Shown here one piece after another: positions 10,722-22,850 of a DNA stretch of 64,000 nucleotides. A program made the position numbers and the translations under genes. Every line of letters begins with the position of its first letter. Position 1 is the first letter of the stretch. The notes under the pieces were generated by a model. That model did no database searches. It was not told the origin of the DNA and saw only the letters and a program-made list of their open reading frames with translations. The DNA is from Salvator merianae (lineage: Eukaryota > Chordata > Lepidosauria > Squamata > Teiidae), in contig QVOM02000119.1 of NCBI GenBank assembly GCA_003586115.2, positions 51,113,428 to 51,177,427 on the forward strand, given 5' to 3'.

Positions 10722-12090
10722 GCGGCTAACAGTTCCATGTTCGCTTCATAAATGAAGCAGCTTAAAGCATATTTGTATTCCTTCTGGAGTGACAGACTGA
10801 GTCTGCATCTGTTGTTGTTGCCCATGACTCCATAAAGAGAATATAGAGCTGTGGAGAAAGAGTGGGCTACTGTGAAAGGAATGCTGAATTAAACATCACC
10901 AAGGAAGCGTCTGCAATGAAATAGACTGCATTTTTACATTCAGACAATTGTGTTCCTTTGCATCTTCAAATCTGCAGTGGATTTTGACAAATGCATGAAC
11001 AAAGAACTCTGCATTTATGTGATCCAGCACGGAAAGGAATAAGGAAGCTTGCATTTTGTGTACAAATGGAGACTCTGAAGAAAAGAGAAATGCAGAAGAG
11101 GATGAGCATATCAATCTTCAGCACTGTACATAAGACTTGCAGTTAAGGTTATGCAATGGACTAATGGGCTAGCTTTCTTTCATCGGTGGAACTGGGTTCA
11201 TATGAGGGAAGGTCATGTATAAAATAAGGTTGTCGAGCTGTAAGTGAAATTTTATTCCATGTCACAAAAAACCAGCATATACTTGGGAAAAGCTGTTAAT
11301 ATCCATACAACAATGCATCATGAAAACAGGGCACTTGTATCAGAAAGGCATATTGACTACTGGATAAAAGGGGGATTGCCACAGACACACCAGAGAGAGA
11401 GAGAGAAAAAAAGCTCTGCATCTGGAATAGAAAACTGCTACAGAGCCCATATGAAATGCTTACGAGCACATAACTCTGTTTCAACGTTCACAGTAAATAA
11501 TAAAGTCATCTCAAAGGTACCAAGGTTTAGTTCAACTTTTATTGTGCATCTTTAATATTTGCAGATTAATTTGATGAGTAATATCATTATCATCACTCAG
11601 CATTTTCCATCAAATTATTATTCATTCAGCTCAAATAAAGAAAGGAAAACCCTTTGTCTCCATTGTTGTCTGCCTCTTGGTGTCAATTGCGACAAAGCCA
11701 CAGACAGTGAATCAGTTGGAATATCATAGATTTTAAAGGAAATACTAAAATGTACACAGGGTGTAAACCGAACTTTACACAGAGTGTGCAAGGAAGTTTC
11801 GCACAATGACTGTATTTAAAATTTCAAAGCATCCCATCAATTCAGCAAGTTCCACAGGAAGCAGCAAGAGTAGTTCTTGTAATTCTAAGGGTAATCATCC
11901 TCAGAAGCATTTTTGCACACTCTTAAAATTTACTCAAAGCCTATATAGAATGTACCTATGCTATTTCTCTTCTTCCCTCCCTCCCTGGAAAGTGATGTAC
12001 AAGACTTAATATCCTGCTGTGGGAAGAAGTTGAATTGATGGACCTTCCAAGTTACTAATCAAATAATAAACTTAAACTATTGTAAGTGTA
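10722..12090 (+). other. KITLG: KITLG terminal exon, 3' untranslated region (3' limit uncertain)
   Basis: A long pyrimidine-rich tract (about 10681-10718) ends in CTAG at 10718-10721. From 10722 the sequence resembles the mammalian KITLG 3' UTR as I remember it: a TAACAGTTC motif, then TTCATAAATGAAGCAGCTT, then TCTGGAGTGACAGACTGA, then GCCCATGACT, in that order and with similar spacing, persisting to about 10900. It pairs with the donor at 8155. The end drawn here lies just after the first AATAAA (12065-12070), which is followed by T-rich sequence. In mammals this UTR is several kilobases long, so it may continue to about 15-16 kb; later AATAAA signals are at 13666 and 15056. No long ORF is expected or seen. 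Confidence 0.8.
12065..12070 (+). promoter_or_regulatory. Candidate polyadenylation signal (AATAAA) for KITLG
   Basis: Canonical AATAAA in AT-rich DNA, with TGTAAGTG and TTGTTC-type sequence 10-35 bases downstream. It is the first AATAAA after the terminal exon begins with such a context. In AT-rich sequence this hexamer is common by chance. Confidence 0.35.
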
Positions 12091-12472
12091 AACTATTGTT
12101 CAAATGCTTGTTTGCAATGCATTGATAAAGTAATCTATGCTTTTAAAACTTTAATTTAACATTAAAGATTTTCACATTATTTATTTTCATATCTGTCACA
12201 AATTGTAGAAATAATATATGAAATGCTACAGAATGTATTTAGAACTCATTTAAGTAACACAAATTTGCCATTCATCAATCCCTTCTATTATGTTTCATCG
12301 TTAATGATTAAACTCTTAGTAGCATTAAAAGCTCTCCCATAAACTGTACTATTCAGAAATGAGATCAACGTGTCTTGCCAATAAAGATGGCAAAGATGGA
12401 GATACCAATCCAAACCATAAACTATTTCTTGAACTGGCTAGAAAATATATAGTATCACCTTCTCCATGCTAG

Positions 12473-13150
12473 TAGAGGCCAACAATGGGATCTGAGATTA
12501 CAAGACGACAGGAGGCAATTGCGAGATCTTCTTTAGATTCCGCAGTTGCTTCTGGGTGCCCTGCCAGATAGCAGGAGTCAATCTTGTGGTCTTCCCTCTT
12601 TCTGCTGGCTCCTTTTATTACTGTTCCTGTTCCAAATACCTGGGGCCCAGTCACACGTAAGTTTTAATCCAGCTTCAGCCCACTTTCAGACTGAGAGGAC
12701 ACATCAGTGAAGTCATAAGATGTTTTCTTTCAGCATTATCTAACTCAGAAAATATACCTTTGGGTTGGAAAATGTGGAAAGAAAATGATTGGTCACTTTG
12801 CTGACGTTGTCTTTCAATCCAAAAGTGGACTGAAGCTGGATTAAAACTCACATGTGGCTGGGCCCCTGGATGCTAGCAAAGCACCCACACACTTACTACC
12901 CCCCCCCCGTGGTTTGCTAGCATCATGATATTTGGAACAGAAATAGGAACAGGAATGCAAGGTACTGGCAGACAGGTAAGTAATCGGTATTATGGGAAAC
13001 CTGGCATTATTGCCGTATTTCCTGTAATAGCGATATATCAGATTTCCAGTCTACAAACCTGAGACTATATTGGGAATGCCACAGATATGTGTGGGATTTC
13101 TAAATAGTCCCAGGAGTATCATGGGTTTTAACCCGTGTCTGGAGGCGCCC
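12473..13150. mobile_element. Family F MITE copy split by a family D MITE
   Basis: Outer sequence matches the family F copy at 40165-40580 on both sides of the inner element: AGGCAATTGCGAGATCT on the left, and AATAGCGATA, then AATGCCACAGATATG, then GTGTCTGGAGGC on the right. TGTTCCTGTTCCAAATA (left) and TATTTGGAACAG (right) form inverted arms around the inner D copy (12643-12865). A C8-9 run is at 12900-12908. The stretch lies within the possible KITLG 3' UTR. The left limit is approximate. Confidence 0.65.
12643..12865. mobile_element. Family D palindromic MITE, 223 bp, TSD CTG
   Basis: Long terminal inverted repeats: GGGCCCAGTCACACGTAAG with TTTTAATCCAGCTTCAG on the left, and the complementary CTGAAGCTGGATTAAAACT ... 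GGCTGGGCCC on the right. CTG flanks it at 12640-12642 and 12866-12868. The interior arms (CATTATCTAAC, TTTCTTTC) are self-complementary. A second copy of exactly the same length is at 45122-45344. No ORF, so non-autonomous. Confidence 0.92.
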
Positions 13151-15395
13151 TTAGAGTCTGAAAGTTTGAAATCTCTGTGTAATGTAATACATATAGAAAT
13201 AACTGCTTGAATAACATTCTAGTGCAGGTCCTGACAAGGAGGGAACCAGAGCTTCCGTCAACAGTACCATGCTTCAATAAATCACTGAATGCATCACAAA
13301 CACAGCATTTCACATTCCCACAACTGTTCCAATGGAAGATTATATGTGCAGTATCTGAAACCTGTTTTTCAAACCTTTCAGATTAAAACAAAGAACTTAC
13401 TTGTTGCTTGCTCAAAATGAGTTTGACGGTAGTATTACAAAGTCATTAGAATGTATAGTACATATTGTGCAAAGCTTCATTTACACTGCAGGGCTTATAA
13501 CAATGCCACATTCTCTTCACCCTTAGAACAAGACAAATCTAAGGTCAAGCGGGCATTCAGAGAGCCAACTAAAACTTCAAGTATAATCCTATTGGCATTA
13601 CCATGCTTGCATAACTATCATTGTTCTCATTTTGAAAGTAAATAACTTTTATTAGCAAGAAGTGGAATAAAGCATCTCATCAAAACTGAACTGAATAATT
13701 GTTTTGACAGTTCAGCATTTCCTTGGCATTTTCAGCTTAAAAGGTTTGGCTGAGTGGTCTGGGTCTTTTCAGCTAAATGTCATTAAGATGAAATATCTGG
13801 AGAGTATTTCACTACTTTGAATTACTATTTGGCAGCCTAATTTTGAAAATTATAATGGGTTGGATTCCTCCATCAAGCAAAGACTCAGTCAGAGGAAGAT
13901 GAATCATTGCATGTGTTGTTTAGCATCTCTAGCTGGTTGTGCTTACAGCTCAATTCCACTTATCTTGTGATTTAATGAGACTTGTGGCCGGATTTTGAAT
14001 TCCAGAGTTGTCAAAAGCTACTGTTGAGCTTTAGGGCCTGGACTATGTCACAGCAGCAAAACTGGTGTCTTTATTCTAGAAAAGGGATCTGTGACTATCA
14101 GAGAGTATGGCCAGTGCTATTCACAGCCTATAAATCAAATAGTTCAGAACAGTCACATTATCTAGTTTGATTAAAAAGTAGTAGAATTAGCCATTTTTCA
14201 TAGCAAATTGGTTAAAGCTATATAAGTTTATGAGCCATAATATTCTTTATGGGCCTCAGCAGTACAAAATTCTGTATGTGATATTTCAGCTCCCAAATAT
14301 TTCTTGATAAAGATATTCACAATGGCATGGAAAATGAAAGCTCTCTTTTTAAAAACAACAACAAAAACAAAAACAAATGGGAAGCTATCTTAAAAGAGCA
14401 CTGAAGACTACTTAACACTGATTACCTGTCCTAACACTCATTAAGCCAGAGGTTTTCAAAGTGGCCAATAGGGACCGCTAGAGGTCAGTGGTCATTCTGA
14501 GAAGGTCATTTTTTTCAACATTTATTTGAAAATTCGTATTTCTGCTATTTATTTCTCTGCTTTTTTTTTTCTTGGTATGAGAGAGTACCTCTGAAACAAG
14601 GAGGTCAGTTTAAAAAATAGGGCCCAATGAGTAAAAAGGTCTGAGAAACTCTGCTTTAATTACTACTTTCATTCAGTTTTTTCAATATACACGTAATAGG
14701 GTGAGAATACTAAATCATGCAATAGCTGTGATAATGAATCCAGGCAGTATTTTGCATGTTGATGAGTCCTGGGTGGCTTGATGGTGGGATAATCTATCAT
14801 AGAATTTAAATGGAAATATTTAACCAGCTTTGAAAGACATGAAAAAACATCCTATCTCATCTGCTTAGGTCAAGATTGTTCCTTGGGAACAGTACACTGA
14901 AAATTTGCTCAAGACAACTGTGGCAAGTCAGTATGTTGCCATCTTCCTCTAGCTGAGTTACAGAATAGCTCCACTAGATCTTTTTCTATTGGCTTGTCTA
15001 TGGATCTGGCACTTTTTCTTTGGTTAATATGTAGAACACTTTTTGAGAGGGCTGTAATAAATATAATACTAAATGGAAGAAAAAAAGATTTTTTTTACAA
15101 AAGTATGCATCAATTAAACCAACCCGTTTTAACATATCTATTTCCTAAAGATTCCATGAAGCTGTATATGATGTAGTCATTAATTTTTGTGTACTGTTAG
15201 TATTTTATGTAGGAGAAAAACCTCTTCAATATCTTGTGTTACAAACAATTTCACTTGGATGGTACTTATTTCAAAGTTTTAGATCTGTGTTTAATACAAA
15301 TGTACCATACCACGTATGTTCCTCTTTTTATAGAATGCCGTGACATTCTCCAGAGAGACTCCACACCAGAGGTACTCAGTTTGTACCCCTCCATA
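13151..15395. other. Possible KITLG 3' UTR or proximal flank
   Basis: AT-rich sequence without a coding frame or recognised transposon. It includes an AATAAA at 13666, A/CAA-rich 14350-14376 and T runs near 14560. Whether it is transcribed is unknown. Confidence 0.4.
15056..15061 (+). promoter_or_regulatory. Alternative distal polyadenylation signal candidate (AATAAA)
   Basis: AATAAA about 4.3 kb into the putative terminal exon, near the UTR length expected from mammals. Another AATAAA is at 13666-13671. The sequence cannot say which is used. Confidence 0.25.
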
Positions 15396-15466
15396 TGTTC
15401 CTGAACTACAACATCCAGCATTCCATGCCAGCATGGAGCTGGAATGCTGGTTGTGGTTTGGGAACA
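15396..15466. repeat. Hairpin repeat of the amniote ACTACAAC...CCAGCAT type
   Basis: TGTTCCTGAACTACAACATC-CAGCATTCC pairs with GGAATGCTGGTTGTGGTTTG-GGAACA, leaving a small loop. This resembles the core of a widespread amniote MITE family with the ACTACAA-TCCCA-CAT motif. A related shorter hairpin is at 16992-17062. Confidence 0.6.
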
Positions 15467-16008
15467 CCCAGAGGACTGCAAGTTGGGCCTCCAGTACTTT
15501 ACCATGAAAATTTTGAATCAGACCTTGCATTATTTCAGGTATTTGGAACACGAAATTGAGATCTGTGTTACTCTTGCATCTTCAGTAACTGAATTCAACT
15601 GTACTTTTAAAGATAATAATTAAATATATTTAAGTCCTCAGAACTTGCAAATTTCAGGATCCTTCTTCCTGAGCAAAGATAACTGCTGGCTAGATCCAGA
15701 AGCTGAGCTTATGTATATTTTGATGTGAACATCAGCACACTCTTATGTATCTGTAATCTGATTGAAAATGAATTGACCAAGTTTATAATACGTAATGTGC
15801 ATCTTATGTGTTCTCTTTGAAAAAAAGATGTAAATCCTTGTCCTTTTTTATACTGGTTGAATCTGAGATTATGTTATATACATAACTTTATTGTTCCAAA
15901 CAAAGACCTTTACATGCTTCAGTTAAATGTGTGCTTTACTTTCATTCTTTTGTTGGGGACAATCAGCAATGACGTTGGTAGCAGAATTCTAAGATGTAGC
16001 CGTGGATC
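15467..16008. other. AT-rich unassigned stretch, possible distal KITLG 3' UTR
   Basis: No coding frame or known repeat. The sequence to about 15960 is low in repeats and has a UTR-like look (mixed AT-rich, no transposon motifs). Confidence 0.3.
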
Positions 16009-16152
16009 AATATAGCAAGAGGGTCCAGTAGCACCTTAGACACTAACAAAGAAAAAGATGTGGTAGTATGAGCTTAGTCTGCAAAACCTTATGCTACCAA
16101 CTTCTTTTTCTTTATTAGTCTGCAAGATGCTAGTCAATCCCCTTGCTATATC
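16009..16152. mobile_element. Palindromic MITE with ATATAGCAAGAGGG ends
   Basis: The left end ATATAGCAAGAGGG is the inverted complement of the right end CCCCTTGCTATAT. The next motif, TCCAGTAGCACCTTAGACACT, belongs to a common reptile repeat, and a degraded complement (ATTAGTCTGCAAGATGCTAG) follows inside the right end. Confidence 0.7.
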
Positions 16153-16267
16153 TGTTGGTGGTATTTTTACTGCATTATCCCAACTGAAAGATCAGAAAAG
16201 GAAAGGTTGTAGCAAGAAATCAGTTGCAATTCCAAACTAAGTATGTGTGTGATAATGAGCATTCATA

Positions 16268-16660
16268 GGGCTTTTCGACACTTGCCTTCAGTAGGCAGGA
16301 CCAATCAGACTGGTCCCTGCTATGACAGATGGCTCCCGGTGCATTGGGACAGCCTGTTCTGTTCCAGGTCCCAGCCATTTCTGAAACTCACATCAGCTGT
16401 GGAACTAGTGTAGGGGAGCTCTGAAAGCTCTGAAGCCATTGCGTCAATGCGCCTTGTTGCACTGGCACATTGGGTCCTGTGGTATACCAGATCACAGAAA
16501 CGTGCCATCTGCATACCTCCATGGTCTGGTATACCACACTCTAGTATGCTGGTAGACCTCAAAAAAGAGGTCTACCAGTGGACAGGGTCAACCAACATTT
16601 TGGGTTTCTTGGTCCATTCTCCACTTCAACTTGTGTGGATGGAACATACTAGCAGGGGGT
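16268..16660. repeat. Unclassified repeat-like block with inverted segments
   Basis: Begins near GGGCTTTTCGACACTTGCC. It carries GTGGTATACCAGA and its complement TCTGGTATACCAC at 16480-16532, and an AGGTCTACCAG hairpin with TTGAGG/CTCAAAA near 16552-16578. The motif GTCTGGTATACCA recurs at 27381-27393. Likely an old MITE. Confidence 0.45.
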
Positions 16661-16991
16661 AGGCCTTCCCTTACACTGCACTAGCATGCAGGAAGGAAGC
16701 TCCTAATACACTTCCTGGTCTCGTCTACCACCAGTGCAGAATCACAGAAACTCAAGCAGTACAAACTGAAGATACTTCCACTATAAATCAGTGGTCAAGC
16801 ATGTTGACTCAGTATTTCTAATGTCAGGCAGCGAACAAGGAGTTGAACCTAAATCATCTAATACCGATACCAGCTATCTTTGGCTGGCTGATGATCTAAC
16901 GAATGAGGCTTTTGCTGGGCATGATCTCTAAAAGTTTCTGTGTTGTGCTTTTCAGTGGCCTATAACAAGCTGGCATTCTCTTCCATATATA

Positions 16992-17062
16992 TCTTGGACT
17001 ACAGTTACCATCAGTGTCAGTCAATATTTTGATAGACTTGGATGGATGTTGTGGTCCAAAAC
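16992..17062. repeat. Hairpin repeat (CTTGGACTACAG ... TTGTGGTCCAAAA)
   Basis: Imperfect inverted arms GGACTACAGTTACCATC and GATGGATGTTGTGGTCC. This is the same repeat type as 15396-15466. Confidence 0.5.
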
Positions 17063-17204
17063 AATTGAATGAGTCCATGCCCTCACATCTCACAAGCCAA
17101 ACAGCACTAATTCAGTGCATGAACTAAGTTCTGTGTCCTTTCTGGGCCATTAAATGTACAGATAACTGCATGTATCCTCAAATATGCAAGAGTGAAGTAG
17201 CAGA

Positions 17205-17409
17205 CAGTGGCGGCTTGCAGCTTTAAGCCTGGGTGTTTTGCCCCTTGCAAAGCACACCATGGCTGTTCACAGGGTCTCTGGGCCTCCGTACTGCCTCAGC
17301 AGGTCGTGACCTGCTGAGGCAGTACGGAGGCCCAAAGACCCCGCAAACATCCATGGCACACTTTGCGCAGGGCGCAAACACCCAGGCTTAAAGCCGCCAG
17401 GCGCCATTG
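17205..17409. mobile_element. Long-hairpin hAT-like MITE, 205 bp, 8-bp target duplication
   Basis: Starts CAGTGGCGGCTTGCAG and ends in the complement (GCCGCCAGGCGCCATTG). The whole element is two inverted arms of about 100 bp. The central 26 bp (17280-17305) pair perfectly with 17308-17333 around a 2-base loop. Flanks are GTAGCAGA (17197-17204) and GTAACAGA (17410-17417), an 8-bp duplication with one mismatch. CAGTGG ends plus an 8-bp duplication are characteristic of hAT transposons. No ORF. One arm recurs alone at 36970-37070. Confidence 0.93.
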
Positions 17410-17417
17410 GTAACAGA

Positions 17418-19568
17418 TCCAATGAACTTAGACATGGGGAAGGATCACAAGCATGGACTTTTCCCAGGCAGTGTTGAAAGGTTTTATTTCAACAAGCACT
17501 TTTAATGGCTACATTTCCAAAGAAGAAAGAAAAGTTTTAGATGTCACATAGAGTGTCACAAGTTATTTGCCTAATGAAAATTTGGTACTATGTGATCACA
17601 ATTAATTGGTCACTCCGTGTGGAATGTGGTGTAAACCAGCTGCTCCTGTATATAGCGTAAGGATGGAAGAGAAGGTCTGAGCACAGCACAGTATATCAAA
17701 GCTTTACAGAACCCGTCACACCAGGGTTATAAGCCTGTGGCTCCAGTTTTGCACATGAATATTCTTCTGTAAATTAAAAGGGTGAAAGAGAGTGACAAGC
17801 TTGTTCTTCAGGCTAACTTTAGTAGAATAATTATAGTAGAAAAGTTCACAATTAAAGTAAGCACTCCTATTTTCACCTACATTTCTGACCCTCAGACTAT
17901 GCAAAACTTTACAGCACTAAGCCTTTTGCTACTGCTACATCAGTTTACATTAGGTGGAAATGGAGTCCAGTGAGCCAAAGATAATTCTAGCTGACATCCT
18001 AACATGGAGTGTTACCATATGAGCTATCAAAAGCCATTTTTGCAGGAAGTTTTGGAAACCTGATGATTTTATCTTGTTTTATTGAGGCAAGCTGGTTCAA
18101 CAGTTCAACGTATATTGGAATCAGAGAAGTCTGAACTCTCTGTCTACATTAATCATCAATTATTTACGCACTAATGGCCAAAATGCTTCTAAAGAGCAAA
18201 ATAATGATTGGAGTACAGAAACTTCCTGGTAATGTATTGGGATATGTATTATACGGTCTCCAACTTTTAGTGTGCTTTTTTTTTTCTTAGTCTCAAAAAG
18301 GCCTTTCATGAACCTAGCGGTTTCTGCATAGAGAAGAACCTTATCATTGTCCATTTATTTTGTGTTACTCGCTAACCACACACTTTGTAAGAATGTTGTG
18401 AAAATATACAGTGAGAGTGGGGATAACTGTCATATATTGCTTGGGTTCCTTAAGGAAAGGGAGGGGAATAAATAAATGTGGCTCATGTAATGGAACTTTT
18501 AGGACAAAATGGGACACAGTTTTCAGCTTTGCATTGAGCCTTCCAAAAATAGTTTAGAAATATAAAAGAGAAGGTTTCAATGATGCCTTGTCATACCACC
18601 CTGGCTGGTAAATTTGAATACAGATATAACAGTTTGGAAACACTATTGGCCGTGCTGGCTATGACTGACAAGATTTAGAGTTCAGTCTTGCCCTAGTTCA
18701 GTAACTAAGTCATCAGGACTTGTTTTCATATTGGGTTGGTATGTTGAGTCTTTTCATAAGCTTTCAGGTAGATCACTGCAAGGTTGTCCTACTGCAATAC
18801 CCATGGAAAGGGCAATGGCTGTTCAGCTTACCAGTAACCCCATTTCTAGATGATTGGCATGCAGTTCACCTTGTTCAAGTAAGACTGTCCTCTTGGAACC
18901 AACCATTCAGGTTCACTGGTAAAAACCAGAATTGACAGACAGAACATTGCTAGGACAGAAGTGAGGGTAGCCAGATGGGGAAAGGGTACTGCTCCAGCAC
19001 CCACAATATCTATTATTTTATTCTACGTTTTGGAGACTTCTAGATGAGGAGGACTTCTAGCCATTCTCAGTAGCAAGCTCCCAAGTCATCTCATGGAGGC
19101 AGCCTAAACTTTTCTACATATTCAGCACATATAGGAAGCTTCAGAGTTGGGAGAAGACAAAAACAGAAATTCCATTCTGCTCTTTTTTCACTTCCCCCTC
19201 ATTTTTTGAGCCAAAAATTGGCCAAAAGGGGACAACACAACAATGTTGTGATCTTTTTCCTAGAAGCAAACTGAGGGGGAGGGACCCCCAAAAGCTAGTA
19301 CTGCCACACAAATCATGTGGCATAGCCCATTCTGATTTACCCCTGGGGCAGGCACTTCCCACCCAAAGAAGGGTGGGGAATTTGGTGCAGTTTGCCTCCC
19401 AGGTCAGACAGAGCATCTTCTGAGGAGACACATTTATGCAGCAGTTTCAGGATGATTTTGCAAGTGGGACATATACAGCTCCTTTCTCAAAGTCAATGCC
19501 AAAGTCAACCCCAATACCCCATCTAGAAGTCTCCAAGAGCACCTTAAAAAATGCATTACCAGACAGAT
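17418..19568. other. Unassigned intergenic stretch
   Basis: No exon, LINE or MITE ends recognised. Short T runs (18278-18288) and ordinary AT-rich sequence. Confidence 0.4.
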
Positions 19569-19707
19569 AAACATAAGAATATAAGAGGATCCTTCCTGGA
19601 TCAGGCTACAGCCCAACTAGTCCAGCATCCTGGCTCACACAGTGGTCCATCAATTGCTTATGGGCATTCTCAAGCAGAAGAAAAGGACAAAACCTTTACT
19701 GTCTGCC
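19569..19707 (-). mobile_element. CR1 LINE 3' fragment
   Basis: AACATAAGAATATAAGAGGA, then CTGGATCAGGC, then ACTAGTCCAGCATCCTGGCT and TGGGCATTCTCAAGCAGA. This is the reversed CR1 3' region, also seen at 33243 and, in the opposite strand sense, at 22800 and 54640. Confidence 0.8.
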
Positions 19708-22439
19708 CTCAGGCATATGATCTAGTAGACACAACACATAAAAAGCAGACTGGGAAAAAAGAAAAAGGAAAATAAATATTTTGTGTTTTGACAAATAAAG
19801 CAGCCCTGTAGTCCCACCTTTTTTCCTTCTCTTGTAGCCCAGCGATGGAATGGCTGCTTGGATGGAAGTTGAGAGAAGATTATGGTGGCTTAATAACTGT
19901 GTAGAAGAGGTTTCAAGCAACTGTTAATTTACACTGTGTGCAGAACATCATCCCTTCAGTGAAAATGCCGGACAGATTGCACACAGGGACAGATTATGTA
20001 ACCAGAAGTCTGGCACAGGGTGCAATCAGACAGGGCTTTGTTTCAATCATCCCTTTTAGAAAACATCTCTCTTCTGTAGACGTACACAAAAAAAGGTGTT
20101 AAAAACAAATACGCATACTTCATGTTTCCACACATTGCTCTTCCTTTACCTTGAAGTCTGGCAATGCCTTCCTGACAACAAGTTCTTGCCACTGATTGGC
20201 CAGCTGCCTGTCCAGCTTTCCAGGGCCCTGATTGCTTGCTGGCCGGCAGCATTTGTTCCCATGCTGTGATTGATTAGATTTTCCTCCTCTGTGCTTATGA
20301 AGCTCCCCACTCAATGCATCTGAAAGAAAGAGTCACTCTGGGTGTTATTATCCACCATATGAGGAAGGGTGGCCATTCCCTGACTTCAGGATGGCATAAC
20401 ATTCTTTGGGGGATTGTATCTCTGCCCTTACAGCCTCAAATTTGCCCAGAGGGCATCTTATTACGTGTTTCTGATCACACTCACAGTTCCAAGTCCCCAA
20501 GAATTCTTTGATCTACAATTCTTTGAGACTTCTCCTCCTCCTCACACATCCACACAGGGGTAAAAAGGATGGAGTGGTCTCAGTAGTCAACAGTTTTAGC
20601 AGCAACTTGCTCCCCCTGTGGATTAAGGTGCCCCAGGGGTCAAAATAGGGTGGTAGTATTTGGGTACCCCACCTGGCTGTCAAAGTATATGGCCCAAGCT
20701 GTCATGCGGATGCAGCCAAAGGGAAAGCTCCAGCTGTTCGGATTGGGGTATAGAAATCTTTTAAAGCATTTACATAAAATGCATAGATAAACCACAAAGA
20801 TGAGCTGACATTAAAAGAATAAGGTAATAGCTTGCCTCCAGAGTGCTCTGCTGGCAGTGCAGCAGAATGGAAAAGCAAGCTTTTAAAAGATCGTCCAGTT
20901 AGGCAATCCTTTTGTCAGTGGAAGCGTAACAAAATGTTGGCAGAAATTGAATCAGCTCCAGTTTCCAGGTTGCCATTGCCTTATCAAATTGTCATCATCA
21001 CCATCATTTCCTTAAATTTGGCCTTGTTACCTTCAAGTTTAACAGACTGGGCACAACTGAGGACCAACTTGATAAACAAGTATTCTCCTCTTGACCCCTA
21101 ACTTCTTTTAGTCAGTTCCAGGGAAGGAGAACAGCAACTCAAAAGTATACATTTTTTCCAGACATATGTGAGATTTTTGGCTTCTGGCCAAACCCAAATA
21201 CATGAGCAATTTTCTGTCTTTTTTAGAAAAATGAGGGATTTTCTTGAACTCATGGAGAAGGATTCTTTGGAGGTTACAAGTGCTTCTTTGTCTGCAGCAT
21301 ATTGTGCCATAATGAATAAAGCACAAGAGAAAATAGGCCCAATTAAAGAAACGGAACGGCAGAATGTGTGCCTTTTAAGTGATCACAGCACAAATGCCAA
21401 ACAAGGCTGCATGTTGAACATTCTTCCTCCCATATCTTAGGATCTACTTGTTGATTATTACAACAGTCTTGCCTTAGCCACGGAACTGACCATATTCTAA
21501 CATTTATTTTTTCAGTACTTACCAACAAAGGAGGGGCATTAGCTTTCTAAATGGTATATTAAGAGGAAATAGAATCATCGTTTCGCACATAACTCTAGGT
21601 AGCAAAATGAAACAATCCCGTTTCTGCTAATAATATTTGATCAGCCCTAGATACTGAACCAAAATTAGCAAGACGGTCGGGAGGAACTGCACAACAGCTG
21701 GAGTACAGCATGTCATCAAGTCAGACTCGGTTTTGATCCTTTATGAACAAAATCCAAAATCTGCATAATGTGAGGAACTTAAATGCATTCCTATTGATTC
21801 TCCTTTATTGCTACCCACCACCCTAGCTGTACCAGTCAACCCCTAAGCGCGATGCTTTCTGAGGTTAGAATGATTTCTTTCCTTTCTTCTAATTTTCTTA
21901 CAGTATTATTCGATGAGCTAGGGAAATTGCTCATTGATTATTTTGGTTGCTTTTTTTTTTCATCTTTTTCCCCAAGCCTTCCCCCCTCTGTGTACCTATG
22001 CATGCTCATGTCTGGATGGATGGAAACCTCAAGGCCACCTAAGTCAGTGCAGTAGGTGACTGGAGTTCTGTATTTTTATTAGCTTAGTATGTTTTGACAA
22101 GTCCTAGTCTAAGCCATTCAGTTCATCTGGAGTGTGTGGTTGTGCAAGCTGACTTTTTAGAGCAATTAATTAATTAGCTATTCAGGATAGCTTAATCAAG
22201 AATGATGGCTTCTCTCAGGAAAGCAGACCTGGGACTAGAAGAAACAACATGAGCCAGAGGCAAGCATAAACAGCAACTTTGCCATTCTTTTGCTTTTTGC
22301 TAGAAGTTCATTTTGAATTCTCCACACCTTCCATGCACAACCTGGCACGTGGTTACCAGAGCCTGTCCCTATAAAAACTTCAGCAAATAAAATGACAAGA
22401 GAGACTCCTCTAATGAAAAGCTGAGTGGTTTGGGACATT
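19708..22439. other. Unassigned intergenic stretch with possible old MITE (about 19925-20720)
   Basis: No coding exon. The block ending at 20718 with ATGCGGATGCAGCC carries a GGCTGCATCC-type end in complement, like families B, F and H, but I could not place the left end. Elsewhere unremarkable. Confidence 0.35.
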
Positions 22440-22850
22440 TTAGTCTACAGAGTAAGCAAGTGAGAGGAGACATGATAGAGGGATATAAAACATGTACAGT
22501 ATGAACAGTGTGGGTAAGGAGAAGTTCTGTGCCTCTTCTCAGAACATTAAAACTCAATGAAGCTGAACCTTGAGAGAGTCGGAACAGACAAAAATATGTC
22601 TTTTTAGAGAACATTTAGTTAAAGTTTGGGATTCACTGTCACAAGATGTAATTTTGGACCCTAGTTTGGGCAGTGGTATAAATAGCTACTAACCGTGATG
22701 GTTGTCTGTCTTCCTCTGATGTAGCATTCAATATTTCTCTGGAGACCATTTGCTGGAAGACTGTGAATAGGGCAAAGTGTGTGCCGATTCCCTACATGTG
22801 GGTCATTGATCTGATCCAGCAGGGCACTTCTTGTGCTCTTAGTTATCACA
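22440..22850 (+). mobile_element. CR1 LINE 3' fragment
   Basis: GAGGAGACATGATAGAGGGA (the RGDMI segment), then CTCAATGAAGCTGAACCTTG, then CACTGTCACAAGATGTAATT, then ACCGTGATGGTTGTC, then GATCTGATCCAGCAGGGC. These are successive landmarks of the CR1 ORF2 end and 3' UTR, in sense order, moderately decayed. Confidence 0.85.
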
